Source: an uncultured Chloracidobacterium sp. (GTDB taxonomy: Bacteria; Acidobacteriota; Blastocatellia; Pyrinomonadales; Pyrinomonadaceae). Taken from it: a stretch of DNA of 64,000 bases. The translations under genes and the position numbers were made by a program. The DNA lies in the NCBI GenBank assembly GCA_936914845.1, contig CAKZGE010000001.1, forward strand, positions 62,001-126,000, read 5' to 3'. Shown here in pieces: positions 43,358-51,278 of the stretch (positions are counted from its first letter, which is position 1; every line of letters starts with the position of its first letter). The notes under the pieces were generated by a model. It ran no database searches and was not told the origin of the DNA. It saw nothing but the letters and a program-made list of their open reading frames with translations.

Positions 43358-43779
43358 TTACCCTCCGTAAAAAGTGCCCAGATCTTAGCACTAATGCCGC
43401 GAATCCTCTTTTTATCCGCTACGGCAATAAAGATCGTATCGTCGCCGGCGATCGTCCCAACAATACCATCGATCTTTGCCGCATCTATTCTGACGGTTAT
43501 CGCAGATGCGAGACCCGAATCACATCGAATTACAAGTAGGTTGTCGCCGCAGGGTTCGATAGAGCGCAATCCGAACGAGGATGTGTCAAACGCGGCCGCC
43601 GGCAACTGATAAACGCCGTTCGCCTTAACGATGCCAAGTTCCTCTAGATCGCGCGAGACGCTCGCCTGCGTTACATTGAATCCGTTCAGACGAAGAAGTT
43701 TTACCAGATCGCTTTGAAGCTTTAACGGCCTTGCCGCCACTACATCTATGATCGTACTATGTCGCTTCGCTTTCTGCAT
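43354..43779 (-). CDS. argR: Arginine repressor ArgR
   Basis: 141 residues. The N-terminal winged helix (about 1-70) includes NGFNVTQASVSRDLEELGI, and the C-terminal oligomerisation and arginine-binding domain follows, with the GTIAGDDTIFIA motif of the arginine site. It is the first gene of the operon, overlaps the P-loop gene by 4 nt and probably controls the whole unit through the operator region upstream. Confidence 0.95.
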   Translation of the reverse strand: MQKAKRHSTIIDVVAARPLKLQSDLVKLLRLNGFNVTQASVSRDLEELGIVKANGVYQLPAAAFDTSSFGLRSIEPCGDNLLVIRCDSGLASAITVRIDAAKIDGIVGTIAGDDTIFIAVADKKRIRGISAKIWALFTEGK

Positions 43780-43858
43780 AAATCCCGCAAACGAATACCT
43801 TTATGCTTTAAGTATTCATACACGATGTATAATATGCATTTGATGAAACGAAGTCAAC
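43777..43858 (-). promoter_or_regulatory. argR operon promoter with candidate ARG boxes
   Basis: Reading the minus strand, TTGACT (43852-43857) and TATTAT (43829-43834) are separated by 17 nt, giving a transcript start about 43 nt before the argR ATG. The -10 overlaps near-palindromic sequence: a TGCATATTATACA element and a TATGAATA half-site (43812-43825). This suits ArgR autorepression by hexamer binding to paired boxes. Match to the ARG consensus is partial. Confidence 0.55.
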
Positions 43859-45064
43859 CTAGAAGATGCTGAGCCGGATCCGAAGATATTTTTTCGGGTT
43901 TTGTCGAAAATCGTAGATCAATTTCGTGCTTTCGCTCGATAGCTGGTTCACGTTCGATGCAGTCTGGTTGAGGTTGTTGTAAAGTGTCTCGTCGGTAATG
44001 ATCTTGCCGAGCGTCCCTTTGCCGGCTTGAGCGTCACCAAGTATGTTCTCGATACGCTCCGCGGTCGAATTAAAGCGGGCGAGTGTATTGCGAGCCTCGT
44101 CGTATAGCTGCTCATCCTTTAGGAATTTACCGGCGGAACCCTTGCCTCCGGTAAGGTCGGTGGTTATCAGCTTAAAGTCGTCAGCGATGGAATTGATCTT
44201 GGCAGCCGAAGTTCGCAGGTCGATTATAGCGGCACGAGTTTCGTTGTAAAGGGCGTCGTCGGTCACGAATTTGCCGGCAGTACCCTTACCGGCCTTGATG
44301 TCATTGGATATTTCCTGAAGGCGGGCAACGGTTTGATTCAGATTGTTGTATAAGGCCGGGTCGTTTAGCAATTTTCCGGCCGATCCGTCGCCGCGATTGA
44401 CCTTTTCGATAGTTGTTTGAAGTTTCGTCATTGTCAGACGTGTTTCAGCAACGGTCGAATCGAGATTGCGGTATAAGGATTCGTCGTTGACGATCTTGCC
44501 AATAGTACCTTCGCCGCTGTTTGCTTTATTCAAGATCTCATTGGCGGGGACCGCGAGTTTGTTTATCTGCTGCAAAAGGTCATTCCCGGTCTGTGTAAGC
44601 TGATTTATTGAAATGGCAACTCCGGACTGAAGAAGATCGTTCTCATTTACAGGATTGCCTTTGGCAGTTCCGGGAATAATATTGATCGATTTGTCGTTGG
44701 CCAGTAGGGAGGTCGCGAAGAGCTGGGCTATGGAATCCGTGCGAATACGCTCATTTACGGGACTTCCGCTCAGTTCGCGGTCAACGGACATGGTCGCTTC
44801 GATCGTCAGGTCGCCCGGTTCATTAGGCGGCAGGAAAGAAACTTTATCGACCTTTCCGATCCGAACACCGGCCAGTTGTACCTCCGAACCTTCCCGAAGG
44901 CCGTCGGCGGCGGCAAATCTGGCTCGCAATTTAAGCTTTTTATCAAAAGGATTAAAATCTCCGGTCGAGTTCAGTATTAAAAAAGCAACGATAGCCAAGC
45001 CGAAAAGCATAAAAATGCCGACCCGCAATTTACTCAAAACCAGATTTTGATCTCTATTTGCCAT
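43859..45064 (-). CDS. mlaD: MlaD-like MCE-domain protein with tandem C-terminal repeats
   Basis: 401 residues. An N-terminal membrane anchor (FMLFGLAIVAFLIL) precedes an MCE domain (about 45-135; REGSEVQLAGVRIGKVDKV). The MCE ring binds lipids for retrograde phospholipid transport with MlaE and MlaF. From residue 184 the protein has five tandem units beginning G-x-G-(S/T)-x-G-K-(I/L/F) and containing a D-x-x-LY motif, at about 184, 225, 259, 307 and 348. They probably form a long helical stalk reaching across the periplasm. It overlaps mlaF by 11 nt. Confidence 0.93.
   Translation of the reverse strand: MANRDQNLVLSKLRVGIFMLFGLAIVAFLILNSTGDFNPFDKKLKLRARFAAADGLREGSEVQLAGVRIGKVDKVSFLPPNEPGDLTIEATMSVDRELSGSPVNERIRTDSIAQLFATSLLANDKSINIIPGTAKGNPVNENDLLQSGVAISINQLTQTGNDLLQQINKLAVPANEILNKANSGEGTIGKIVNDESLYRNLDSTVAETRLTMTKLQTTIEKVNRGDGSAGKLLNDPALYNNLNQTVARLQEISNDIKAGKGTAGKFVTDDALYNETRAAIIDLRTSAAKINSIADDFKLITTDLTGGKGSAGKFLKDEQLYDEARNTLARFNSTAERIENILGDAQAGKGTLGKIITDETLYNNLNQTASNVNQLSSESTKLIYDFRQNPKKYLRIRLSIF
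43937..44515 (-). repeat. Five tandem ~38-residue coding repeats in mlaD
   Basis: The repeat units encode GxG(S/T)xGK(I/L/F), two to three residues, then Dxx LY, then a helical spacer of 22-36 residues. Copies begin at residues 184, 225, 259, 307 and 348 of MlaD. They are diverged at DNA level and are coding repeats, not CRISPR or mobile repeats. Confidence 0.85.
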
Positions 45065-45962
45065 TGGAACCTATTTTACCGTTAATAAACGTTTGAACAT
45101 AGGTGTCTTCGCTGGTTCGCAATTGTTCGTCGCTTCCATTGAATATTATGCGTCCGTCACGAAGCAATATAACTTCGGTATTGATCAAGCATAACCTCTC
45201 ACCTTCTTTTTCAAAAACCACTGAACCTTTGTCATCAACCGTCGCATATTCGGAAGAGAGATAGCCGACATTATTCATTTCATGCGTGACAAAGATCGAA
45301 GAGACATCCTGCAGATCGCGTAGCTTAATGGCGAGTTCGCAGATCGTGCGCGCCGTAGGCGGGTCAAGTCCGGCGGTCGGTTCATCAAACAAGACGATGG
45401 AAGGGTCCCCGATCAAAGCCCGTGCAATGCCGACCCTTCGACGCATGCCGCCGGAAAGTTCGTTAGGCATTTTGTCGATGGCGTCCGAAAGATCTACGAA
45501 ATGCAGCATCCGCTTTACTTCATGATCGATCTCTTCTTCATCCAAGCCCATTTCGTCTAATCGATAGGCGACATTGTCGTAAACCGAAAGCGAATCGAAC
45601 AAAGCACCTTCTTGAAATACCATACCGATCTTTTGCCTGATCGGCATCATTTCTGTTTCTGAATAGCGGGTGATCTCTTCGCCGTCGATCAGTATTTGGC
45701 CCGAATCGGGTTTGATAAGACCAAGTATCAAGCGGATGATAGTTGATTTGCCGCCGCCGCTGCGGCCAAGGATGAGCTTGGTTTCACCTTTGCGGACGAC
45801 GAAGCTGATGCCATTGAGCACCTTGCGGTCGCCGAATGAAAGATGAACGTCGCGAAATTCGATCGCCGGGACGACCCGGTGCGGATCGTTAACGGCCTCT
45901 TCCATGTCGGGCAGCACGATCTCTTCCGGAACTTGTTCGATATGTTCTATCTCGTCAGCCAT
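45054..45962 (-). CDS. mlaF: MlaF-like ABC transporter ATPase
   Basis: 302 residues. Walker A GRSGGGKST, signature LSGGMRRRVGIARAL, Walker B IVLFDEPTAGLDP. The C-terminal helix NGKIGSNGK ends near the MlaD start. A 25-residue acidic N-terminal extension is present. It energises the MCE lipid transporter together with MlaE (stop-start gap of 20 nt) and MlaD. Confidence 0.94.
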   Translation of the reverse strand: MADEIEHIEQVPEEIVLPDMEEAVNDPHRVVPAIEFRDVHLSFGDRKVLNGISFVVRKGETKLILGRSGGGKSTIIRLILGLIKPDSGQILIDGEEITRYSETEMMPIRQKIGMVFQEGALFDSLSVYDNVAYRLDEMGLDEEEIDHEVKRMLHFVDLSDAIDKMPNELSGGMRRRVGIARALIGDPSIVLFDEPTAGLDPPTARTICELAIKLRDLQDVSSIFVTHEMNNVGYLSSEYATVDDKGSVVFEKEGERLCLINTEVILLRDGRIIFNGSDEQLRTSEDTYVQTFINGKIGSNGK

Positions 45963-45982
45963 GTTTTACCGCAAAAGGCCGA

Positions 45983-46762
45983 TCAGATGATGCCGACGCC
46001 GAGGATCGACTGGATCGCTTTTGCCAAAAAGAAGTCGAAAATGATCACCCAAATGGATGAAAGCACAACAGCATTGATCGTTGACCGGCCGACACCGACC
46101 GTACCGCCGGTGGTACTAAGGCCTTTATGGCACGAGATAACGCCTATTATCATACCGAAAAATACCGGTTTGACGATGCCGCCGAGAATATCATTTGCGG
46201 TAATGCCGTTCCGAACCGAGGTAATATAGACCTGCGGATCCTGATTAAAAATATACGAAGCGCTGACGCCGCCGCCGATGATGCCGAAAATGTCCGCGGC
46301 AAAGGTCAATAACGGAAGCATTACGATCAACGCAACGAGCCGGGGTGTAACCAATTTTTTGATCGGGTCGGAACCGAGTGCCCGCATCGCCTCGATCTGC
46401 TGTGAAACAACCATTGCTCCAAGTTCAGCACTGATCGCGGAACCTATGCGGCCGGAAACCATCAGAGCGCTAAGGACGGGGCCGAGCTCTCGGATAAGCG
46501 ACGTTGCCACCGACCGTCCGGCCTCATTATGAATGCCGTAATATTGCAGAGTAGGAAAGGTTTGCAGGATCAATACGCCGCCGGTAAAAAAACCCGTCAG
46601 CAGAACGATGGGCAGCGACCCCACGCCAATAAGGTCCATCTGGCGGACGAATTCGGCAAGATACCGCGGGCCGCGACGCAATCCGGTCAACGAGTTCCAG
46701 AGCAGCAGACTGATCTCTTGCAGCTCATATAGAAATCTATAAATTGGATTCATCAACGACAT
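45983..46762 (-). CDS. mlaE: MlaE-like ABC transporter permease
   Basis: 259 residues. The MlaE/DUF140 fold shows several hydrophobic helices and the conserved ELGPVLSALMVSGRIGSAISAE. It is the inner-membrane component of the MCE lipid transport complex. It is the first gene of the minus-strand mlaEFD unit; a terminator-like hairpin at 46822-46850 separates it from the sigma/anti-sigma unit upstream. Confidence 0.94.
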   Translation of the reverse strand: MSLMNPIYRFLYELQEISLLLWNSLTGLRRGPRYLAEFVRQMDLIGVGSLPIVLLTGFFTGGVLILQTFPTLQYYGIHNEAGRSVATSLIRELGPVLSALMVSGRIGSAISAELGAMVVSQQIEAMRALGSDPIKKLVTPRLVALIVMLPLLTFAADIFGIIGGGVSASYIFNQDPQVYITSVRNGITANDILGGIVKPVFFGMIIGVISCHKGLSTTGGTVGVGRSTINAVVLSSIWVIIFDFFLAKAIQSILGVGII

Positions 46763-46821
46763 TTCAAGTGCGGAAAGGGCTTGGGTTCAAGGTTACAACG
46801 CTGCCAGCGAAACGGCAAATT

Positions 46822-46850
46822 AAAAAGCCGCTCCGATGTTCAGAGCGGCT
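46822..46850 (-). terminator. Rho-independent terminator after the Spy-like gene
   Basis: 8-bp perfect stem AGCCGCTC/GAGCGGCT with a 9-nt loop; on the minus strand followed by TTTTTAATTT. It ends the sigma-antisigma-Spy unit, 9 nt after its stop, and precedes mlaE. Confidence 0.85.
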
Positions 46851-46858
46851 CGCAAGGA

Positions 46859-47389
46859 TCAAGGCCGTTGAGGCGGAGGCTGGCGTTTACCGCCGGGCGG
46901 TTCGCGAAAAGGAGCCGGAGCGCCGGATTGGCGCCTGAACTGTTCCTTTTGCCGCCGTTCTTCGAACTGTCGCCGCAACTCGCGAAATTTTACGAGCTGA
47001 TCCGGCGAAAGTAGTCGGCGTATAGCAAGTTCATTTCTAAAGCGTATAGAGGCGAGTTCGGCTTGAGCGGCGTGAAATTCGCTCAGCTTTATTTCAAAAT
47101 CGGCGTCATCCACCTGGTCGGAGTAGATCGCGGAATCCAACGCATCCCGTGCCGCTTGAAAACGTTTCCGGGCCGCGTTTTCGTGCGGCCGCCGCTCACG
47201 ATTCAATCGTCGCAATTCGCGGATCTGCTCCGGTGAAACACCAAGCTGACGCAGATAGCCGTCGCCACCGGGCCGGTCCGCGACCTGCGGCGGAGCGTCT
47301 TCTGCCAAAGGCGGCTGTTGTGCAAGAATGGCGGTAGTAAAAACAAAAGACAACGCCAATGCAAATAATATTTGGGCAACTTTGATCAT
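46859..47389 (-). CDS. Spy/CpxP-like periplasmic protein
   Basis: 176 residues with a signal peptide (LFALALSFVFTTAILAQ). The mature region is helical and rich in Arg, Glu and Gln (LRRLNRERRPHENAARKRF, LASIRFRNELAIRRLL) with the LSPDQLVKFRELRR stretch; this is the Spy/CpxP/heavy-metal-resistance (LTXXQ-type) pattern. It has a proline-rich C-terminus. Such proteins act as periplasmic chaperones or stress sensors. It is the third gene of the sigma/anti-sigma unit, 2 nt after the anti-sigma gene, implying envelope-stress control. Confidence 0.8.
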   Translation of the reverse strand: MIKVAQILFALALSFVFTTAILAQQPPLAEDAPPQVADRPGGDGYLRQLGVSPEQIRELRRLNRERRPHENAARKRFQAARDALDSAIYSDQVDDADFEIKLSEFHAAQAELASIRFRNELAIRRLLSPDQLVKFRELRRQFEERRQKEQFRRQSGAPAPFREPPGGKRQPPPQRP

Positions 47390-47391
47390 AA

Positions 47392-48108
47392 CTATACTTC
47401 CGGTTCGGTGTCGGCTAATAGATCCGCCAGCCGCAGCGATTCGTCCGTTTCATCTTCGAGATCCTCCAAAAGCGGCAGCCGTGTGACGCGTTTTTTCGCT
47501 GCGGTTAGCCCGGTAACTACTGCTGAGGTCGAGATCTTTCGTACGCTCCTGCGAGACGTCCGGGCCGCCGGAACAGCCTGGGGCCTGCTTTGGCGGGCGT
47601 CGGAAGCCACAACCGACGGCATCGGGATATCGGACATCGGCGGCTGCAAAGTTTGGGTGGAATTCGGTTCGTTCTCTTGCCTCATTGCAGTTTCGGCAGA
47701 AGACGAGGCGATCTCGCCCGTGCGCATATCCTGAAACTCAGAATACCAAGTAAAGAAACCCACAGTGCAAAGGAGTAGTGCGGCGGCTGAACCAAATGCC
47801 AGTTTAGGCGGCGTAAACGCATCAGAAAGAATTTGCAGCACATGGGCAACGAGACCTTTTGCCTGTAACTCGTCAAAAGGAATGACAATGCGCGGAGTTT
47901 CGAGCGGGGCAAATTCATCGCGATGCCATTCATAAACACCAAGACGGCTCATCGAAAGTTCAGCAAATTCCTCGGTACAGGCATTACATATCATCAAGTG
48001 AGTTTCAACTGCCTCGCTGGTTTCACGATCAGCCTCGCCGTATATATATTCGACGAGCACGGTCGTTCTTTCACACAATTCTGAATTCACGGTTTCCATA
48101 TCGATCAC
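47392..48108 (-). CDS. Anti-sigma factor with zinc-finger domain
   Basis: 238 residues. An N-terminal zinc-finger anti-sigma motif HLMICNACTEEF (H-x3-C-x2-C) lies near residues 37-48, followed by a single membrane helix (FGSAAALLLCTVGFFTWY, near 116-133) and an extracytoplasmic tail with a Ser/Arg-rich region. It would hold the neighbouring ECF sigma factor inactive until an envelope signal triggers release. It overlaps the sigma gene by 4 nt. The start may be GTG 48108 or the ATG three codons later. Confidence 0.9.
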   Translation of the reverse strand: MIDMETVNSELCERTTVLVEYIYGEADRETSEAVETHLMICNACTEEFAELSMSRLGVYEWHRDEFAPLETPRIVIPFDELQAKGLVAHVLQILSDAFTPPKLAFGSAAALLLCTVGFFTWYSEFQDMRTGEIASSSAETAMRQENEPNSTQTLQPPMSDIPMPSVVASDARQSRPQAVPAARTSRRSVRKISTSAVVTGLTAAKKRVTRLPLLEDLEDETDESLRLADLLADTEPEV

Positions 48109-48695
48109 ATTATCTCGACCGTTCTTTGATCGAGCTTTGCCCGCAGCTGTTTCAGGGCCGTGTAGAGCCGGCTTTTGACAGTGCTGAGCGGTATATCAAG
48201 CGTTTCAGATATTTCCTGAAAGGTCATTTCTTCGAATTCTTTCATCACTACTACCTGACGCAAATTTACAGGCAGGGAAGTGACCGCTTGGCGAACGATC
48301 GCCAGCCGCTCCTTTTCTTCGGTGGTGCGAAATGGCGAAGCCTCTTCTGAGGCAACGAATACTCGGTCGTTATCGCCATTTTCATCATCTAAAAATTCTT
48401 CCGATCGCGAACGGAGCCGACGCTTTTGCGTCAGACATTGGTTAACGGCGATCCGGTGCAGCCAAGACGATATCTTCGCATCTCCACGAAATCGGGAAAG
48501 ACTGCGGTAGGCGGATATAAATGTTTCCTGGGCCGCGTCGCGGGCCTCGTCCTCACGTCCGAGCATCCCGAAACATAGAGCAAAGATCTTCCGCTCCCAC
48601 CGGCGGACGATCTCTTCAAACGCGTCGTTGCGGCCGGCGACGGACATTTCCACCAACAATTCGTCCGGTGCTATTTTTAAGGGTGTAGTTTCCAC
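48105..48695 (-). CDS. ECF-family RNA polymerase sigma factor
   Basis: 196 residues, GTG start. Regions 2 and 4 are visible: FGMLGREDEARDAAQETFISAY (region 2) and VVVMKEFEEMTFQEISETL with the HTH SETLDIPLSTVKSRLYTALKQ (region 4). It probably activates its own operon and envelope-stress genes, including the Spy-like protein. The linked anti-sigma gene overlaps its end by 4 nt. A sigma-E-type promoter in the upstream region was looked for and not identified confidently. Confidence 0.95.
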   Translation of the reverse strand: METTPLKIAPDELLVEMSVAGRNDAFEEIVRRWERKIFALCFGMLGREDEARDAAQETFISAYRSLSRFRGDAKISSWLHRIAVNQCLTQKRRLRSRSEEFLDDENGDNDRVFVASEEASPFRTTEEKERLAIVRQAVTSLPVNLRQVVVMKEFEEMTFQEISETLDIPLSTVKSRLYTALKQLRAKLDQRTVEIM

Positions 48696-48980
48696 GCCAT
48701 CAATGATCAGGCAACGAGATCGGCCTTCCGCTAGGTTAGACGACGAAAAAGGCGAAAAAGTCGATTTCTTTACAAGCCATTATGTTAACATCGGAAAGAA
48801 TGTGTTGAAGTCCTCGACAAAGCAGTGATGATCCTTTTTCGAAGTTATTGCTTTCCCTAGGCAAAAAACACAAACGGTTTACGTCATTAAAGTAATTTCA
48901 ATGCCAAGGTTCTGGGAGGCCCACGAGCCGGCATCTATCTATTTACGCTATTTATCAAAGAGGAGTTAAAGGAGAATCTT
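48696..48980. other. Divergent intergenic region without confident signals
   Basis: 285 nt between the ECF sigma gene (minus) and an alpha/beta-hydrolase-like gene (plus). Only a strong ribosome-binding site (AAAGGAGA, 48969-48976) for the latter is clear. The rest is AT-richer than the flanking genes, with no clear hairpin, tRNA or ORF. Confidence 0.6.
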
Positions 48981-49685
48981 ATGCCGATTGTTGTAGGTAT
49001 TGATGGAACAGGCAGCGCCATAAACCCGGGTGCACAACGCGACCGTGACTACGACGTAGCCTTTGCCAATAGTTTTGTGCGTCGTATTTGCAATGCGGGC
49101 GGGCCACTTGCTCTTTATCGTCGCGGGCCTGTGGCATTGGGCGGCGGTTTGGCGGAGGCAGTCGGTGCAGGCGTGAATCACGTTGTAACGGCCCGGCGCT
49201 CAAATCCCGGTGAACCGGTACTGCTTACAGGCTATAGCCGCGGAGCACTCGGAGCGGTCGTGGTCGCGAAACGATTGAAATCGCAAGGCATCCATGTACA
49301 GGCCCTGCTGATGTTCGACTGCGTTGACCGTCACCTATTCTTTGATGCCGAGGTCATTCCGGACAACGTTGCGAACGTGATGCATGTCATGAGGCATCCG
49401 GATGCCGGTTCGCGCGAAAGCTTCGGCAATGACGGGGTTGTATATTACCCGGCAAAGACGAACTATGAGCCGATCGCCCGCTTTCTGTGTACACACGGCG
49501 GAATGGGCGGTTGTCCGTGGGATATTCCGGCCGGAAGCAGCGGCAGCGACATCATCGACGAAGGCTTCGGAGCCGGTAGCAATGATGGAGCGACAAATGT
49601 CAGCTACGACCAAGACAGGCGCGTTTCTGCTGAGGTCTGGGCTCATGTTCAGCCATTCATTCGTAGATTCAGGTTTATGGGTTAA
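48981..49685 (+). CDS. Alpha/beta-hydrolase-like protein, DUF2235/T6SS-lipase-like
   Basis: 234 residues, no signal peptide. It starts with VVGIDGTGS, as in DUF2235 proteins, and has the nucleophile elbow GYSRGA (Ser86), MFDCVD (Asp113) and THGG (His172), a plausible Ser-Asp-His triad. A strong AAAGGAGA ribosome site precedes the ATG. A smaller paralog is at 52884-53462. The residues DGTG and SRGA resemble T6SS-type phospholipase effectors, but no secretion genes are nearby. Its substrate is unknown. It converges with proS with only 3 nt between stops. Confidence 0.78.
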   Translation: MPIVVGIDGTGSAINPGAQRDRDYDVAFANSFVRRICNAGGPLALYRRGPVALGGGLAEAVGAGVNHVVTARRSNPGEPVLLTGYSRGALGAVVVAKRLKSQGIHVQALLMFDCVDRHLFFDAEVIPDNVANVMHVMRHPDAGSRESFGNDGVVYYPAKTNYEPIARFLCTHGGMGGCPWDIPAGSSGSDIIDEGFGAGSNDGATNVSYDQDRRVSAEVWAHVQPFIRRFRFMG

Positions 49686-49688
49686 TGC

Positions 49689-51161
49689 CTAATAGGCTTT
49701 AGCAAAAACCACTCTTCTTTTTGACGGCTTTCCGGAGAAAACGCACGTGCCGCTTTCTTCGGGGCCGTCAAATGGTATGCAGCGGATAGTAGCCTTGGTT
49801 GCCTCTTTGATCAATTCCTCGGTTTCGGCTGTACCATCCCAGTGGGCAAGTATGAAACCGCCCTTTTCGATCTGGGCCCGGAAATCTTCCCAAGTATCTA
49901 TAGTATGAGTATTCTCTTCACGAAAAGCCTTTGCCTTCGCAAAAATGTTTTGCTGGATCTCTTCGAGCAGGGCTTCGACATATCCGACAATACCGTCAAT
50001 AGGACGCGACTCCTTGGAAAGCGTATCACGGCGGGCTACCTCGATCGTGCCGTTCGCAAGATCCCGCATCCCGACGCCTAGTCTGACCGGGACACCACGG
50101 AGCTCGTATTCGGCAAATTTCCAACCGGAGCGTTGCTTCTCGTCGTCATCATACTTTACCGAAATACCGGCGGCCTTCAATGCTTCGAAGATCGGTAGGA
50201 TGCGCTCGCTGATCTCAGCCAGATCTTCCGGCTGCTTATAGATAGGCACAATAACCACTTGTATAGGCGCCAATTTCGGCGGAAGAACAAGGCCATTGTC
50301 GTCCGAATGGGCCATTATCAATGCCCCCATAAGCCTGGTCGAAACTCCCCAACTCGTGGCCCATGCATATTCCAGCTGATTTTCCTTGTTGACGAATTTC
50401 ACGTCAAAAGAGCGCGCGAAATTCTGGCCCAAGAAGTGTGATGTTCCAGCCTGAAGGGCCTTTCCGTCCTGCATCATCGCCTCGATACAGAGAGTATCTT
50501 CAGCACCGGCGAATCGTTCATTAGGCGTTTTGGCTCCTTGGATGACCGGAACCGCCATCCATTCCTGAGCAAATTTTGCGTAAACCCCAAGCATCCGCTC
50601 GGTTTCTTCGATAGCTTCCGAGCGCGTGGCATGGGCCGTGTGGCCCTCTTGCCAGAGAAATTCAGCGGTTCGCAGAAAAAGGCGCGTCCGCATTTCCCAA
50701 CGAACAACGTTGCACCATTGATTTATGAGTATCGGCAAGTCCCGCCAGGATTGGATCCAGCCCCGATAGGTGTTCCAAATAACCGTCTCGGAGGTTGGCC
50801 GAACGATCAATTCTTCCTCGAGCTTCGCATTTGGATCGACCACTAGGCCCTTCCCGTCAGGATTTGCCTTAAGTCGATAATGGGTAACGACGGCACATTC
50901 TTTAGCAAAACCTTCGGCGTGCTCTTCTTCTTTCTCGAGAAAAGATTTGGGGACGAAAAGCGGAAAATATGCATTGACGTGGCCGGTTTCCTTGAACATA
51001 TCATCCAAGGCCCGCTGCATCTTTTCCCAGATCGCATAGCCATACGGTTTGATCACCATACAACCGCGAACAGCTGAGTTTTCAGCCAGATCAGCCCGTT
51101 TAACAATTTCGTTATACCATTCTGAGTAGTTCTCAGATCTTTTCGGAAGTCCTTTGCTCAT
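49689..51161 (-). CDS. proS: Prolyl-tRNA synthetase, archaeal/eukaryote-like type
   Basis: 490 residues of class II synthetase. It charges tRNA-Pro. Motif 2 region WEMRTRLFLRTAEFLWQEGHTAHAT and motif 3 near STRLMGALIMAHSD are present, and the anticodon domain (VVIVPIYK, GVPVRLGVGMRDL) and Zn-binding-like C-terminus follow. The short length and sequence style are of the ProS type without the large bacterial editing insertion. This type is found in some bacteria, including Acidobacteriota and Deinococcus relatives. It is divergent from proline dehydrogenase (117 nt) and convergent with the DUF2235-like gene. Confidence 0.95.
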   Translation of the reverse strand: MSKGLPKRSENYSEWYNEIVKRADLAENSAVRGCMVIKPYGYAIWEKMQRALDDMFKETGHVNAYFPLFVPKSFLEKEEEHAEGFAKECAVVTHYRLKANPDGKGLVVDPNAKLEEELIVRPTSETVIWNTYRGWIQSWRDLPILINQWCNVVRWEMRTRLFLRTAEFLWQEGHTAHATRSEAIEETERMLGVYAKFAQEWMAVPVIQGAKTPNERFAGAEDTLCIEAMMQDGKALQAGTSHFLGQNFARSFDVKFVNKENQLEYAWATSWGVSTRLMGALIMAHSDDNGLVLPPKLAPIQVVIVPIYKQPEDLAEISERILPIFEALKAAGISVKYDDDEKQRSGWKFAEYELRGVPVRLGVGMRDLANGTIEVARRDTLSKESRPIDGIVGYVEALLEEIQQNIFAKAKAFREENTHTIDTWEDFRAQIEKGGFILAHWDGTAETEELIKEATKATIRCIPFDGPEESGTCVFSGKPSKRRVVFAKAY

Positions 51162-51278
51162 AATTCAATAAAAAGCTTAACAGCAAAACAAAAATGATAG
51201 TGCAAAACCGGATGAGTTACAATTTGCGGAAATCCGTTCTTTTAGATAATCTTTTTATTTCGACCGCAGATTGTCTTT

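Noticed and set aside
43937..44515. Repeats in mlaD as a CRISPR-like or mobile array
   Set aside because: The units are diverged at DNA level, all in frame, and encode a regular protein motif.
48696..48980. Autoregulatory promoter of the ECF sigma factor
   Set aside because: GGAA-type -35 candidates were seen on the minus strand but none had a convincing -10 at fitting distance.
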